DNA from: Methylomonas koyamae
GTDB lineage: Bacteria > Pseudomonadota > Gammaproteobacteria > Methylococcales > Methylomonadaceae
DNA: 64,000 nucleotides
Assembly: GCF_006483455.1 (NCBI RefSeq)
Contig: NZ_PPPU01000009.1
Location: 1-64,000 of the forward strand
Reading direction: 5' to 3'
Each line of letters starts with the position of its first letter. Positions within the stretch are counted from its first letter, which is position 1. The notes under the pieces were generated by a model, which saw only the letters and a program-made list of their open reading frames with translations, made no database searches and was not told the origin of the DNA. Below are positions 28,605 through 38,393 of the stretch, piece after piece. The position numbers were made by a program, and so were the translations under genes.

Positions 28605-28714
28605 GGCTACTGCGCCAGCCGCATCCCGGCACACGAATCCGCTGCTACCGTTGCTTCCTTCCGGACCTGGCGGGGTTTACAGCGTATCGTTGCGAGAGGA
28701 CCGACACAGTAACC
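28605..28714 (-). ncRNA. ffs: 4.5S signal recognition particle RNA
   Basis: The minus strand carries CAGGTCCGGAAGGAAGCA, the Ffh-binding loop with GGAA tetraloop, followed by GTGTGCCGGGATG as in E. coli ffs. The ends GGTTACTGTGTC and GGCGCAGTAGCC pair through G-U tolerant helix, giving about 110 nt. Position directly upstream of dnaX is conserved in gammaproteobacteria. Ends are estimated from pairing. Confidence 0.93.
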
Positions 28715-28798
28715 ATAAAAACATCAGCGACTGGCTGAAGAGCTGGCTATTATCCTTAAATCGCCACGATTAGGCAAGCGGCGAAACATAAACTTTGC

Positions 28799-29773
28799 TT
28801 AGCGAAGGCCGCCAATGTTCAGAGCAATAGCAATGCTGTGACCGAATGCGGCGCCGAAACGGCCGGCCAAGCGATCGATCAAGCGTTCGTGCGGCGTGAA
28901 ATTGACCGTGTCCTCAGTGCCGAATTGCTCGCGCACGACCGAATCGATGCTGCCGAAGCCGTCCGCCAAACCCAATTTCACGCCTTCCTGCCCTGACCAT
29001 ACCAATCCGGAAAACATTTCCGGACTCTCTTTCAAGCGCTCACCGCGTCCGGCTCTGACTGCCTCGATAAACTGCTGGTGGACTTGGTTCAACAGGGATT
29101 GCATGTGCTTGCTTTCCTGCGCATTCACCGGCGAGAACGGATCGAGCATGGCTTTATGCTCCCCCGCAGTCAATAAGCGCCGCTCCACACCCAATTTCTC
29201 CAACACATTGCTGAAACCAAAACCATTCATCACGACACCGATTGAGCCGATCAAGCTGGATTGGTTGACATAAATCTTGTCGCTGGCCGAAGCAATGTAA
29301 TACCCGCCCGACGCGCAGATATCGCCAACCACGGAGTAAATCGGCAATTGCGGATGCTGAGCTTTCAAACGCCTGATTTCGTCATAGACGTAAGCCGATT
29401 GCACGGCGCTGCCGCCCGGCGAATTGATATTCAGAATGATGCCTTTGGTATTTTTATCCTTTGCCGCATCGCGCAGGCCTTCGATGATGGTATCGGCCGC
29501 CGCGCCTTCGCCCTCGGCGATCTGGCCCAACACGTCGACGATCGCCACGTGCTGCGCCGACCCGGTCTCAACCTCTTGTTTCAGTTGCGGGTACAAAGCC
29601 ACACCCAGCGCCACCGACAAATAGGCGAAAGTCAGCAATTTGAAGAAAATACCCCAGCGCCGCGCCGCTTTCTGCTCGGCAATTGCGGCGAACGCCAGCT
29701 TCTCGAGTACCGCTTTTTCCCAGCCGGGAGCGTTCTGGTCTGAATTGTCGGGATGCTGTTGATTCGTATCCAC
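28799..29773 (-). CDS. sppA: Signal peptide peptidase SppA (S49 family, short form)
   Basis: A 324-residue protein with one N-terminal membrane helix (about 41-62) and a single S49 domain. The serine is in DICASGGYYIA and the likely general-base lysine in AGEHKAMLDPF. This is the short, single-domain form, not the 67-kDa E. coli type. The start is GTG at 29773 with AGGAGGT upstream, a near-perfect Shine-Dalgarno that decides it. It degrades cleaved signal peptides. A HAD phosphatase and rluC lie upstream. Confidence 0.92.
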   Translation of the reverse strand: MDTNQQHPDNSDQNAPGWEKAVLEKLAFAAIAEQKAARRWGIFFKLLTFAYLSVALGVALYPQLKQEVETGSAQHVAIVDVLGQIAEGEGAAADTIIEGLRDAAKDKNTKGIILNINSPGGSAVQSAYVYDEIRRLKAQHPQLPIYSVVGDICASGGYYIASASDKIYVNQSSLIGSIGVVMNGFGFSNVLEKLGVERRLLTAGEHKAMLDPFSPVNAQESKHMQSLLNQVHQQFIEAVRAGRGERLKESPEMFSGLVWSGQEGVKLGLADGFGSIDSVVREQFGTEDTVNFTPHERLIDRLAGRFGAAFGHSIAIALNIGGLR

Positions 29774-29782
29774 CGTGACCTC

Positions 29783-30430
29783 CTAAAGTAATTCAAGCAA
29801 ATCCGTCGGGTAATCCAGACAAACCAGCGGATTGTATTGCCGCAGTGTTTCTCTGGAGTGAGCACCGCATGTGACGGCCGCCGCCGCGACACCGGCATTC
29901 AGCGCCATTTGCATGTCGTGCGCGGAATCGCCGACCAGCAAGGCCCGCTGTTTGTCGATTCCGAGTTCGGCCAAAATTTCGGTCACCATCAACGGGTCGG
30001 GCTTCGAGGCGGTCTGGTCCGAGCTGCGGGTAGTGCAAAACAAATCCGCTACGCCGGTGCCGCGCAGGGATTGATCCAGGCCAGCGCGTTTCTTGCCAGT
30101 AGCCACCGCCAAGCGCAAGCCATCGGTACGCAGGCGTTGCAACATGTTCGCAACGCCCGGAAACAAATCCGCCGGACCGATCTGCCGCGAGAAAAACGCC
30201 TCGCTGTAAACAGCGGCCAACCGTTGCCTTGTTTCGGCATCCGCACCGGGAAACAATTGCAGCGTCGCGTTATCGACACTCAAACCGATAATGTCCTTAA
30301 TGGCCGCTACCGACGGCACGTCGCGGCCGCAAGTCTCAGCCGCCTGTTGAATGCAGTGGACTATCCAGTCCACCGAATCCATCAAGGTACCGTCCCAATC
30401 GAAAATGATTAAATCAAAGCGGTTTTTCAT
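29783..30430 (-). CDS. HAD-family phosphatase (Gph-like)
   Basis: A 215-residue HAD hydrolase: FDWDGTLMDS is motif I, ATGKKR the motif II region, KPDP motif III, and VGDSAHDMQMA motif IV. The helical cap between suits phosphoglycolate phosphatase or similar small phosphatases. It overlaps the end of rluC by 17 bases; this rluC-HAD-sppA order is common in gammaproteobacteria. Exact substrate not determined. Confidence 0.88.
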   Translation of the reverse strand: MKNRFDLIIFDWDGTLMDSVDWIVHCIQQAAETCGRDVPSVAAIKDIIGLSVDNATLQLFPGADAETRQRLAAVYSEAFFSRQIGPADLFPGVANMLQRLRTDGLRLAVATGKKRAGLDQSLRGTGVADLFCTTRSSDQTASKPDPLMVTEILAELGIDKQRALLVGDSAHDMQMALNAGVAAAAVTCGAHSRETLRQYNPLVCLDYPTDLLELL

Positions 30431-31373
30431 GGTCGATCAATTGCTGCAAATCGCTGGGCAACGGTGCAAAGAAATGTAAAGGTTTACCGGTTAGCGGATG
30501 GGCAAACTGCAGTTGTTCGGCATGTAAAAACAGCCGCTTGTAGCCGCGCTTTTTAAACATTTTATTGGTCTCGTCGTCTCCGTAGCGGTCGTCCGCGACT
30601 ATCGGATGCCCCAGCCACGCCGCATGCACCCGAATCTGGTGGGTGCGGCCGGTCTTCGGCGCCGCATGCACCAGCGTGGCATCCTGGTATTGCTTCAGCC
30701 GGGTGAACAACGTTTCCGCAGTCTTACCCGCTTGACTCACCACTACCATTCGCTCGCCGCCTTGGGCGACATTCTTCAGCAACGGCACGTCGACTACCTG
30801 TTTTTTGCGCTGAAATTGCCCGGCCAGCAAAGCCAGATAGGTCTTCTGAATGCCGTCGCCGCGAAAAAGTTCATGCAACACCTTTAGCACCGAGCGCTTC
30901 TTCGCGATCAGCAAACAGCCGGAAGTCTCCTTATCCAGCCGATGCACCAGCTCCAGAAACTTCTGCTGCGGCCGAATTTGGCGCAACCCCTCGATCACGC
31001 CGGAACTGACGCCGCTGCCGCCATGCACAGCAAATCCGGCCGGCTTGTTCAGTACGATAAAGCCGTCGTCTTCGTAGAGAATGTGGTTTTCCAGGCTGAA
31101 CTTCAAGGTGGGCTGGACGATGACTTCGTCTTTTTTGTCCGCAACCCTGACTGGGGGAATGCGCACGATGTCGCCAATCTGCAGTTTATAACTGACGTCG
31201 GTACGACCCTTGTTGACGCGTACTTCGCCCTTTCTGACCATCCGGTAAATTCGGGTTTTCGGTACGCCTTTGAGATAAAAGATCAGAAAATTATCGAGCC
31301 GTTGTTCGTTGTTCGCCTCGGTGATTTCCAGCCATTGGACTTGCGGGTTAGTCGGGTCTGATGCACTACTCAT
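30414..31373 (-). CDS. rluC: 23S rRNA pseudouridine synthase RluC
   Basis: A 319-residue RluA-family enzyme. An N-terminal S4 domain (RLDNFLIFYLKGVPKTRIYRMVRKGEVRVN) is followed by the catalytic HRLDKETSG with its Asp and by GRTHQIRVH. RluC makes pseudouridines 955, 2504 and 2580. The start at 31373 (MSSASDP) is preferred over 31406. It is divergent from rne, as in E. coli. Confidence 0.93.
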   Translation of the reverse strand: MSSASDPTNPQVQWLEITEANNEQRLDNFLIFYLKGVPKTRIYRMVRKGEVRVNKGRTDVSYKLQIGDIVRIPPVRVADKKDEVIVQPTLKFSLENHILYEDDGFIVLNKPAGFAVHGGSGVSSGVIEGLRQIRPQQKFLELVHRLDKETSGCLLIAKKRSVLKVLHELFRGDGIQKTYLALLAGQFQRKKQVVDVPLLKNVAQGGERMVVVSQAGKTAETLFTRLKQYQDATLVHAAPKTGRTHQIRVHAAWLGHPIVADDRYGDDETNKMFKKRGYKRLFLHAEQLQFAHPLTGKPLHFFAPLPSDLQQLIDHEKPL

Positions 31374-31414
31374 GCGGCAAATGATAGCAACATATGCACG
31401 AGCCATGTTTAAAA

Positions 31415-31443
31415 TTGCTGGTCCGAATAAACATTGCTATATT
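31415..31443 (+). promoter_or_regulatory. Candidate rne promoter
   Basis: TTGCTG (31415-31420) and TATATT (31438-31443) are separated by 17 bases. Transcription would begin near 31450, giving a leader of about 340 bases, comparable to the long rne leader that mediates autoregulation in E. coli. Confidence 0.5.
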
Positions 31444-31792
31444 AGGCTGGTTTATCTTTGGATAGACTTTAATTATAAAAATTTAAAACCATGGTTTTAG
31501 CGCTGTTCCGCCGCGCCAGACTTATAAAGAATTTTCTCGGGTTTTGTCGCTCAACCCATGATGAGCGAGCTGCATCCTTTGCGTAGAGTTCGGTACAACA
31601 GACCTCCCACTTTTCAAGCGCCACGCTCGGCATTGCCGACACCCACTGCGACAATAACTACAAGATATTGCAGTTTTCAGTCAGTCCGGCCGCTCAACTA
31701 AAAGTCATATTGGGAAACACGCCGCCTTTATCCGCGACAACCAAACCTGTTCACGCTCTAGTTAGGATACACAGAACAATAAGGATAATTAA
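31444..31792 (+). other. Long rne leader containing a 16-bp palindrome
   Basis: No coding sequence is evident. TAAAACCATGGTTTTA (31484-31499) is a perfect 16-bp palindrome. An AAGGATAA Shine-Dalgarno precedes the rne ATG. By analogy the leader may let RNase E tune its own mRNA; the palindrome could be an operator or an RNA element. Confidence 0.45.
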
Positions 31793-33982
31793 ATGAAAAG
31801 AATGCTTATCAACGCCACGCAGCCCGAAGAGCTGCGGGTGGCATTGGTAGATGGCCAGAAACTTTACGATTTCGACATCGAAGTTCCATCGAAAGAACAA
31901 AAAAAATCCAATATTTACAAAGGCATCATCACCCGGGTTGAACCCAGTCTCGAAGCCGCCTTCGTCAACTACGGCGCCGAAAAACACGGCTTTCTGCCGT
32001 TCAAGGAAATCGCCCCGGAATACCGCACCGGCGACGGTCAGGAAGGTAAAAGCTCCAGCAAAAGCAATATTCGCGAAGGCCAGGAAATCGTCGTTCAAAT
32101 CGAAAAAGAAGAACGCGGCAACAAAGGCGCGGCGCTAACGACCTACATCAGTCTGGCCGGCACCTATCTGGTGCTGATGCCGAACAACCCCAAAGCCGGC
32201 GGCATCTCCCGCCGCATCGAAGGCGAAAACCGCAGCGAATTGCGCGAAACCATGGCGGCACTGGAAATCCCGGACAGCATGGGCCTGATCATCCGCACCG
32301 CCGGTTCCGACAAAAACGTCGAAGAATTGCAGTGGGATTTGAACTACCTGATGCAACTATGGGAGGCGATAGACCGCTCCAGCCAGGAACAAACGGCACC
32401 ATTCCTGATTTTCCAGGAAAGCAACGTCATCATCCGCGCGCTACGCGATCATTTGCGCGGCGACATCGACGAAATCCTGATCGACCAGGAAGGCGCCTAC
32501 AAGCTGGTGCATAACTTCCTGAAACAGGTGATGCCGCACAATCTGCACAAGGCCAAACTGTACCAGGATAGCGTGCCGTTGTTCAGCCGCTACCAGATCG
32601 AAACCCAGATCGAGATGGCCTACAAACGCGAAGTTTCACTGCCATCCGGCGGCTCGATCGTCATCGACCACACCGAAGCGTTGACCTCGATCGACATCAA
32701 CTCGGCCCGCGCCACCAAAGGCAGCGACATCGAAGAAACCGCGCTCAACACCAACCTGGAAGCCGCCGACGAAATCGCCCGCCAACTGCGTTTGCGCGAC
32801 TTGGGCGGCCTGTTCGTGATCGACTTCATCGACATGATGTCCAACAAAAACCAGCGCGAGGTGGAAAACCGGCTGCGCGACGCGCTGAAAATCGACCGCG
32901 CCCGCATCCAGACCGGCCGCATCTCCCGCTTCGGCTTGATGGAAATGTCGCGCCAACGCTTGCGGCCGTCTTTGGGCGACTCGACCCAGTTGACCTGCCC
33001 GCGCTGCAAAGGCCAAGGCACGATCCGTAACGTCGAATCGGTCACGCTGGCCGTACTGCGCTTGATCGAAGAAGAAGCGATGAAAAAAGGCACCGAGCGC
33101 GTCATCGCCCACTTGCCGATCGATTGCGCCACCTTCCTGCTCAACGAAAAACGTGCCTCGATTCAGGAAATCGAGTCCCGGCTGCAAGTCGGCATCATCG
33201 TGTTGCCGAGCAAACACCTCGAAACGCCGGCTTACGACATCGAGCGCATCAAAGCCACCGGCGACAGCGAAGAGAAGGCCAGCCATTTGCAGATCAAGGA
33301 AGAAGACATCACGGTTCCGGAGTTCGCCAAACAACTGGGTCCGAAAACCGAAAAAGCCGCAATCAAGGAGTTTCTGCCTGACTCGCCGGCCCCGGTTCAA
33401 AGTAAGAAAACTTCGGCCAGCCTGATCCAGCGCTTCTGGCAACGCCTGATCGGCGCCGGTAAAACCGTCGAAAACGCCGAAGCCGCCGAAAAAAGCGGTG
33501 AAGATAAAGCCAAACCCGGCCGCAACAATCGCCGCGACCGTGGTGAGCGCGGTGAACGTGGCGCCGGCCGCAACAACAATCGCCGTAACGGCAATCGCCG
33601 CCCGGCTCCAGCGGCAACAACCGGCCAGGACACCGTCGCAAACCTAAGCGACGAAGCCAAACCGGCAGCGACCGGCGAGCTAGACTCGGGACTAGACAAC
33701 GCTGCGAAAAAAGCTTCAGGCACGCCGGATCGGGAGCGCAGCCGCCGCAGCCGTAGTCGCCGCCGAGGACCGCGCAACGGCGCCGAAAAACGTAGCGAGC
33801 CGAATGGTATCGGCGCAAACGGCGAGCAACACACCGCCGAATCCGCTCCACCCGCACCTGCCGACCGCGCAGAATTCCGCAACCCAAGCCGTAGCGCCGA
33901 CAGCGACCATGCGGAACGGAGTCCGCGCCCGGCAGAAACCCCGCGCGATTACGAACCTGTCCGCACCGCGGCCGAAGACTGA
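31793..33982 (+). CDS. rne: Ribonuclease E
   Basis: A 729-residue endoribonuclease. The N-terminal half has an RNase H-like and S1 region ([21 protein letters not shown]), catalytic aspartates in [13 protein letters not shown] and DFIDMM, and the zinc-link TCPRCKGQG at C402/C405. From about residue 510 it is a low-complexity, Arg/Asn-rich tail ([15 protein letters not shown]), the degradosome-scaffold and RNA-binding region. The tail is shorter than in E. coli, where the protein is 1061 residues. The N-terminal MKRMLINA start is canonical. Confidence 0.95.
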   Translation: MKRMLINATQPEELRVALVDGQKLYDFDIEVPSKEQKKSNIYKGIITRVEPSLEAAFVNYGAEKHGFLPFKEIAPEYRTGDGQEGKSSSKSNIREGQEIVVQIEKEERGNKGAALTTYISLAGTYLVLMPNNPKAGGISRRIEGENRSELRETMAALEIPDSMGLIIRTAGSDKNVEELQWDLNYLMQLWEAIDRSSQEQTAPFLIFQESNVIIRALRDHLRGDIDEILIDQEGAYKLVHNFLKQVMPHNLHKAKLYQDSVPLFSRYQIETQIEMAYKREVSLPSGGSIVIDHTEALTSIDINSARATKGSDIEETALNTNLEAADEIARQLRLRDLGGLFVIDFIDMMSNKNQREVENRLRDALKIDRARIQTGRISRFGLMEMSRQRLRPSLGDSTQLTCPRCKGQGTIRNVESVTLAVLRLIEEEAMKKGTERVIAHLPIDCATFLLNEKRASIQEIESRLQVGIIVLPSKHLETPAYDIERIKATGDSEEKASHLQIKEEDITVPEFAKQLGPKTEKAAIKEFLPDSPAPVQSKKTSASLIQRFWQRLIGAGKTVENAEAAEKSGEDKAKPGRNNRRDRGERGERGAGRNNNRRNGNRRPAPAATTGQDTVANLSDEAKPAATGELDSGLDNAAKKASGTPDRERSRRSRSRRRGPRNGAEKRSEPNGIGANGEQHTAESAPPAPADRAEFRNPSRSADSDHAERSPRPAETPRDYEPVRTAAED

Positions 33983-33991
33983 TACGGTCTT

Positions 33992-34020
33992 GGCGGGCAC
34001 CGTCGAACACGGCGCCCGCC
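33992..34020. terminator. Hairpin between convergent rne and aguB
   Basis: GGCGGGC (33992-33998) pairs with GCCCGCC (34014-34020), and CCGT/ACGG pair inside, giving an 11-bp stem with a CGAAC loop. It lies between two convergent genes. There is no T-run, so it may slow rather than terminate transcription alone. Confidence 0.4.
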
Positions 34021-34030
34021 TACCCGAGGC

Positions 34031-34915
34031 TCAATCGATATAACGCCGCAACAAATCCTGGTACGCCTCAATGCGGCGGTCACGCAAAAACGGCCAAATC
34101 CGCCTAACATCTTCGCTACGCCACACATCAATCTCGGCAAACAACAACAAATCCTGTTTATCGTCGGCGCTGGCCAGGATTTCGCCCTGAGGGCCGGCGA
34201 TAAAACTGTTTCCCCAAAACTGGATGCCTTGCGCCTGGTCCGGCGCCGCTTCGAAGCCGATACGGTTACAGGAAATCAGCGGCAGACCGTTGGCGACGGC
34301 ATGCCCGCGCTGCACTGTCACCCAGGCATCGCGCTGCCGCGTTTGCTCGCCTGCGTCGTCGCTCGGATCCCAACCGATGGCGGTCGGATAAATCAGCACT
34401 TCGGCCCCGGCCAATGCCATTAGCCGCGCCGCCTCCGGGTACCACTGGTCCCAGCAGATCAATACCCCCAATTTACCGATCGAGGTTTCAATCGGCCGAA
34501 AGCCGAGATCGCCCGGCGTAAAATAAAATTTCTCGTAAAACCCCGGATCGTCCGGAATATGCATCTTGCGGAATGTCCCGGCGATGCTCCCGTCTTTGTC
34601 GAACACCACGGCCGTATTGTGGTAGAGCCCCGGCGCCCGCCTTTCGAAGATCGTCGATACGATCACGACTTTATTGTCGGCCGCGACTTGCGCCAGCACC
34701 TCGCAGGTCGGCCCCGGCACCGGCTGGGCCAAGTCGAAGCAGGCAGTGTCTTCGCTTTGGCAAAAATAATGGTCCAGATGCAGTTCGGGCAGCACGACCA
34801 AATCGGCATTGCGCTTGGCAGCCGCTTCGATCTGATTAATGGAATAGGCCAGATTGGTTTCCCGGCCGCGATTGCACGGTTGCTGGACCGCACAAGCGGT
34901 AATGGTTCTTTTCAT
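34031..34915 (-). CDS. aguB: N-carbamoylputrescine amidase
   Basis: A 294-residue nitrilase-superfamily enzyme. The Glu-Lys-Cys triad is visible: LPELHLDHYFC, FRKMHIPDDPGFYEKFYF and LICWDQWYPEAARL. These contexts match N-carbamoylputrescine amidase, which converts the product of agmatine deiminase to putrescine, CO2 and ammonia. It is immediately downstream of aguA on the same strand, which supports the pathway. Confidence 0.93.
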   Translation of the reverse strand: MKRTITACAVQQPCNRGRETNLAYSINQIEAAAKRNADLVVLPELHLDHYFCQSEDTACFDLAQPVPGPTCEVLAQVAADNKVVIVSTIFERRAPGLYHNTAVVFDKDGSIAGTFRKMHIPDDPGFYEKFYFTPGDLGFRPIETSIGKLGVLICWDQWYPEAARLMALAGAEVLIYPTAIGWDPSDDAGEQTRQRDAWVTVQRGHAVANGLPLISCNRIGFEAAPDQAQGIQFWGNSFIAGPQGEILASADDKQDLLLFAEIDVWRSEDVRRIWPFLRDRRIEAYQDLLRRYID

Positions 34916-34984
34916 ACTTATAACTGTTAACGATAGTCTGACGGCGCGAAAATCCGCGCCGGAAGGAGCTGAAGGAATGGAATG

Positions 34985-36016
34985 TTAAAAATTCAGTTTG
35001 ACGACGGCCGGCACCTGCATGCTGGCGCAATGCAAGCTGCCGTATTGGTGCACCAACGCTCGGCACGGCACGGGGACAATTTCGCGATCCGGGAAGCAAG
35101 CCGCCAAACGCTCCACCGCCAAGGCATCGTTGGCATCGTCGTACACCGGCACCAGCAGCGCACCGTTGATAATCAGAAAATTGGCGTAGTTGGCCGGCAA
35201 ACGCTGACCATGTTCGTCGAAGATCGGCTTCGGCAGCGGCAACGCCACCAGTTTATAAGCCGCGCCAGCCTCAGTGCGGAAAGCCTGTAACTGGGCCTCC
35301 ATATTTTTCAAGCCGGCATAATGCGGATCTTCGCTATCCTCGCAAGCGGTATAGGCGATGGTATCGACACTGCAAAACCGCGCCAGCGTATCGATATGGG
35401 CATCGGTATCGTCGCCGGCCAGATTGCTTTGTTCGACCCACAGCACCCGCTTCGCCCCCAGATAATTCTGTAACTGGCCGGTAATCGCTTCCGCCGACAG
35501 GCCGGGGTTGCGGTTCGGGTTGAACAAGCAGTTCTTGGTGCTCATTATGGTACCTTGGCCGTCGGATTCGATGCTGCCGCCTTCCAACACCAAATCCAGC
35601 GTCGCGGTCGGATGCCCCTTGAAAATCGGATGGGCGAACAATGCCAGATTCAGCGCATCGTCGGCGGCGTGCGGATATTTGTTGCCCCAACCGTTGAAAC
35701 GGAAATTCAGCATCTGCACCGCGGCTTTCGGATGCTGCCACTCCAGGGTCAGAAATACCGTATCGCGCAGCCAGATGTCGTTGTAATCGGCTTGAACATA
35801 ATGAATCTGAGGATTGTGCGGCAGTTGCGTCTGAATATGTTGTTGATGTTCGCCGTCCTTACAGATCACCACCAACGGCTGAAACCGGCTGATCGCGGTA
35901 GCGGCGGCATGATAGCAATCCTCGACCGCGGACAAATTGCTGAAATCGCCGCTGTGGTGCGGCCAGGCGATGATAACCGCCGCTTGTGGTTCCCATTCGG
36001 CTGGAAAGCGAATCAT
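34985..36016 (-). CDS. aguA: Agmatine deiminase
   Basis: A 343-residue peptidyl-arginine-deiminase-family enzyme. AEWEPQAAVIIAWPH is the typical start, VEGGSIE-like LVLEGGSIESDGQG is the central substrate loop, and the C-terminal catalytic Cys330 is in SLHCASMQVP. It hydrolyses agmatine to N-carbamoylputrescine. With aguB downstream, the cell can make putrescine from arginine-derived agmatine. Confidence 0.93.
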   Translation of the reverse strand: MIRFPAEWEPQAAVIIAWPHHSGDFSNLSAVEDCYHAAATAISRFQPLVVICKDGEHQQHIQTQLPHNPQIHYVQADYNDIWLRDTVFLTLEWQHPKAAVQMLNFRFNGWGNKYPHAADDALNLALFAHPIFKGHPTATLDLVLEGGSIESDGQGTIMSTKNCLFNPNRNPGLSAEAITGQLQNYLGAKRVLWVEQSNLAGDDTDAHIDTLARFCSVDTIAYTACEDSEDPHYAGLKNMEAQLQAFRTEAGAAYKLVALPLPKPIFDEHGQRLPANYANFLIINGALLVPVYDDANDALAVERLAACFPDREIVPVPCRALVHQYGSLHCASMQVPAVVKLNF

Positions 36017-36327
36017 GGAGTACTCCCGGGTAAATGACTGAAAAAACGGCGCATTGTACCAATAGCCGGCGTTGAAGACTTGTCCGGCATACGTTTATTC
36101 GCGCCGAGATGGCTGACGCCGGCAACGGGAAACGACAATAACCGGTGCGGCCCGGCAAGCAGCCGGCGATAACTCGCAGAAAACTAAGCCTTAAGCCTTG
36201 CTTTTTGAAAATTACCGCCATACTTAAACCGCCCCTGGCCCTTTACCAAGACCTTACAGGCAGCAACCCTTTGCCTTGACGACACCGACGCTCATTTGCC
36301 GCTAGCCACGTTAACCCGCCGCCCACC
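36017..36327. other. Divergent intergenic region aguA / TonB receptor
   Basis: A 311-base gap between divergent genes. A minus-strand TACAAT (36052-36057) could be a -10 for aguA but lacks a good -35. A short direct repeat AAGCCTTAAGCCTT precedes the receptor. No Fur-box or riboswitch was recognised. Confidence 0.3.
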
Positions 36328-38367
36328 ATGAAACCGCACCGACTACCGTTTCCCTGCCCGTTTGCACCGGCAATGTCCGGTTCGCGTAACATTTTTTTCG
36401 GTTTGGCCTTAAGCCTGAGTTACGCAGCGGCGGCCGACGAACCGGCGCCGACGCTGGAGGAGTTATCGATCAATGACCTGATGCAAATGGAAGTGTCGTC
36501 AGCCTCCCGCAAGACCCAAACCGTGTCCGATACGGCCGCCGCCGCATTTGTCATCAGCCAGGACGACATTCGCCGCTCCGGCGCGACCTCGATCCCCGAT
36601 GCGCTGCGGCTGGCACCCGGCATCGAAGTTGCACAAATCACCGCCAGCGTCTGGTCGGTGACCGCGCGCGGTTTCAACGGCCGCTATGCCAATAAACTGC
36701 TGGTATTGATGGACGGCCGCTCGGTTTACACCCCACTGTTCTCCGGCGTGTTCTGGGACTTGCAGGACACGATGATGGAAGACATCGAGCGCATCGAAGT
36801 CATCCGCGGCCCCGGCGCCGTCATGTGGGGTGCCAATGCGGTGAACGGCGTGATCAACATCATCACCAAAAAAGCCAAGGATACCCAAGGCAACCTGTTT
36901 GTGGCCGGCGGCGGCAACCAGGAAACCGGATTCGCCGGCTACCGCCACGGCGGCCGGGTCGGCGACGACGGCAATTACCGGGTCTACGCCAGAACCTTCG
37001 AACGCAATACGTTCGTCAGCAACACCGGCGAACGCCTGCATGACGACTGGCGCTCGGTGCAGGGCGGTTTCCGGGTCGACAACCGCATCTCCAACGACAA
37101 TCGCTATACCGTACAAGGCGACGTCTACCGCAAGAATGTCGGCAACACGGTGCCGGCGCAAACGGTCGCTCCGCCGTTCAATTCGCCCTTTAATACCGAC
37201 GACCATGCCGAAGGCGCCAATTTGTTAGCGCGCTGGGAAGGCAATCTCAGCGACGGTTCCGAGTTTATGCTGCAAGGCTATTACGACCGGGTCAATTTCA
37301 GCGCGGCAGCCCTGTCCGACAGTCAGGACATGTTCGACATCGACTTTCAGCATCGCCTGCATCCGAATCCCGACCACGACTTGATGTGGGGGGCCAGCTA
37401 CCGTTTCATTCGCAGTGCAACCAACGGCAGCGCGGCAATCGCGTTCAACCCGACCAGCCTGGGCTACCACAACGGCAGCGCCTTCGTGCAGGACGACATC
37501 ACGCTGATCGACGACACCTTACGCTTGACCTTGGGTACCAAACTGGAAGAAAGCCACTTCGGCAACACCCAGGTGCAACCCAACGCCCGACTGATGTGGA
37601 CGCCAGACCCGAAACACTCGGTGTGGGCCTCGGTATCCAGGGCCGCACGCACGCCGTCGCGCGGAGAGGCGCAGGCCAATATCGCCTTGGGGGGAATACC
37701 GACCGGCCTACCCGCACCTTTCGATCAGATTCAGATTATCGGCCGCCCCAATTCCGACTTACGAGCCGAGAAAGTGTTTAGCGCCGAAATCGGCTACCGG
37801 GCGCAATGGTCCGAGCATTTTTCCACCGATATCGCCGCTTTCAGCAACCACTATACCGACCTGATCATGTTCCGCCAGGGAACGTTGGACTTCGCCACGT
37901 TAACTCAGCCCTTGATCTGGTACAACAACAGTCGCGAAGTCACCACCCGCGGCATCGAAATCGCCAGCGAATGGCAAGCCCTGGACTGGATGCGCTTTAC
38001 CGGCAATTACAGCCACCTGAAAATAGAGCGCCCCTACGACAGCAACAATCCGGATATCGCCGGCCTTAGCCCGCGTCACCGCGGCTCGCTACGCTGGCAA
38101 ATGGACTTGCCGGAAAGAATCAAACTGGACCTGACCTTGCGTTACGTCGGCAAACTGGCCGCCCTCAGCCAGGAAGTACCCGCCTACACCACCTTCGACG
38201 CCCGTTTGGCTTACGAACCCATTGCCGGCCTGGAACTGGCATTCGTCGCCCAAAACCTGTTTTCGCCCAGGCATCCCGAATTCCAAGATTCGGCCGCCAT
38301 TTCGCTACCCGGCGCGGCGGCGGAAGTGCCGCGTTCGCTGTACGGCAAACTCAGTTGGCGTTTTTAA
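36328..38367 (+). CDS. TonB-dependent outer-membrane receptor
   Basis: A 679-residue receptor. After a signal peptide (ending near AAAADEPAP) comes a SINDLMQMEVSSASRK-type segment, then a plug domain with GATSIPDALRLAPGIEV, RGFNGRYANKLLVLMDGR and IEVIRGPGAVMWGANAVNGVINI. A 22-strand-type barrel follows, ending in Phe (LSWRF). It resembles plug/barrel proteins of the vitamin B12/colicin-receptor style. It begins a plus-strand run with the CrtC-like, YfiR, kinase and cyclase genes. The ligand is unknown; no TonB or ABC genes are adjacent. Confidence 0.9.
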   Translation: MKPHRLPFPCPFAPAMSGSRNIFFGLALSLSYAAAADEPAPTLEELSINDLMQMEVSSASRKTQTVSDTAAAAFVISQDDIRRSGATSIPDALRLAPGIEVAQITASVWSVTARGFNGRYANKLLVLMDGRSVYTPLFSGVFWDLQDTMMEDIERIEVIRGPGAVMWGANAVNGVINIITKKAKDTQGNLFVAGGGNQETGFAGYRHGGRVGDDGNYRVYARTFERNTFVSNTGERLHDDWRSVQGGFRVDNRISNDNRYTVQGDVYRKNVGNTVPAQTVAPPFNSPFNTDDHAEGANLLARWEGNLSDGSEFMLQGYYDRVNFSAAALSDSQDMFDIDFQHRLHPNPDHDLMWGASYRFIRSATNGSAAIAFNPTSLGYHNGSAFVQDDITLIDDTLRLTLGTKLEESHFGNTQVQPNARLMWTPDPKHSVWASVSRAARTPSRGEAQANIALGGIPTGLPAPFDQIQIIGRPNSDLRAEKVFSAEIGYRAQWSEHFSTDIAAFSNHYTDLIMFRQGTLDFATLTQPLIWYNNSREVTTRGIEIASEWQALDWMRFTGNYSHLKIERPYDSNNPDIAGLSPRHRGSLRWQMDLPERIKLDLTLRYVGKLAALSQEVPAYTTFDARLAYEPIAGLELAFVAQNLFSPRHPEFQDSAAISLPGAAAEVPRSLYGKLSWRF

Positions 38368-38393
38368 TTTCTTTCCATTTGCGAGCGGTTAAC

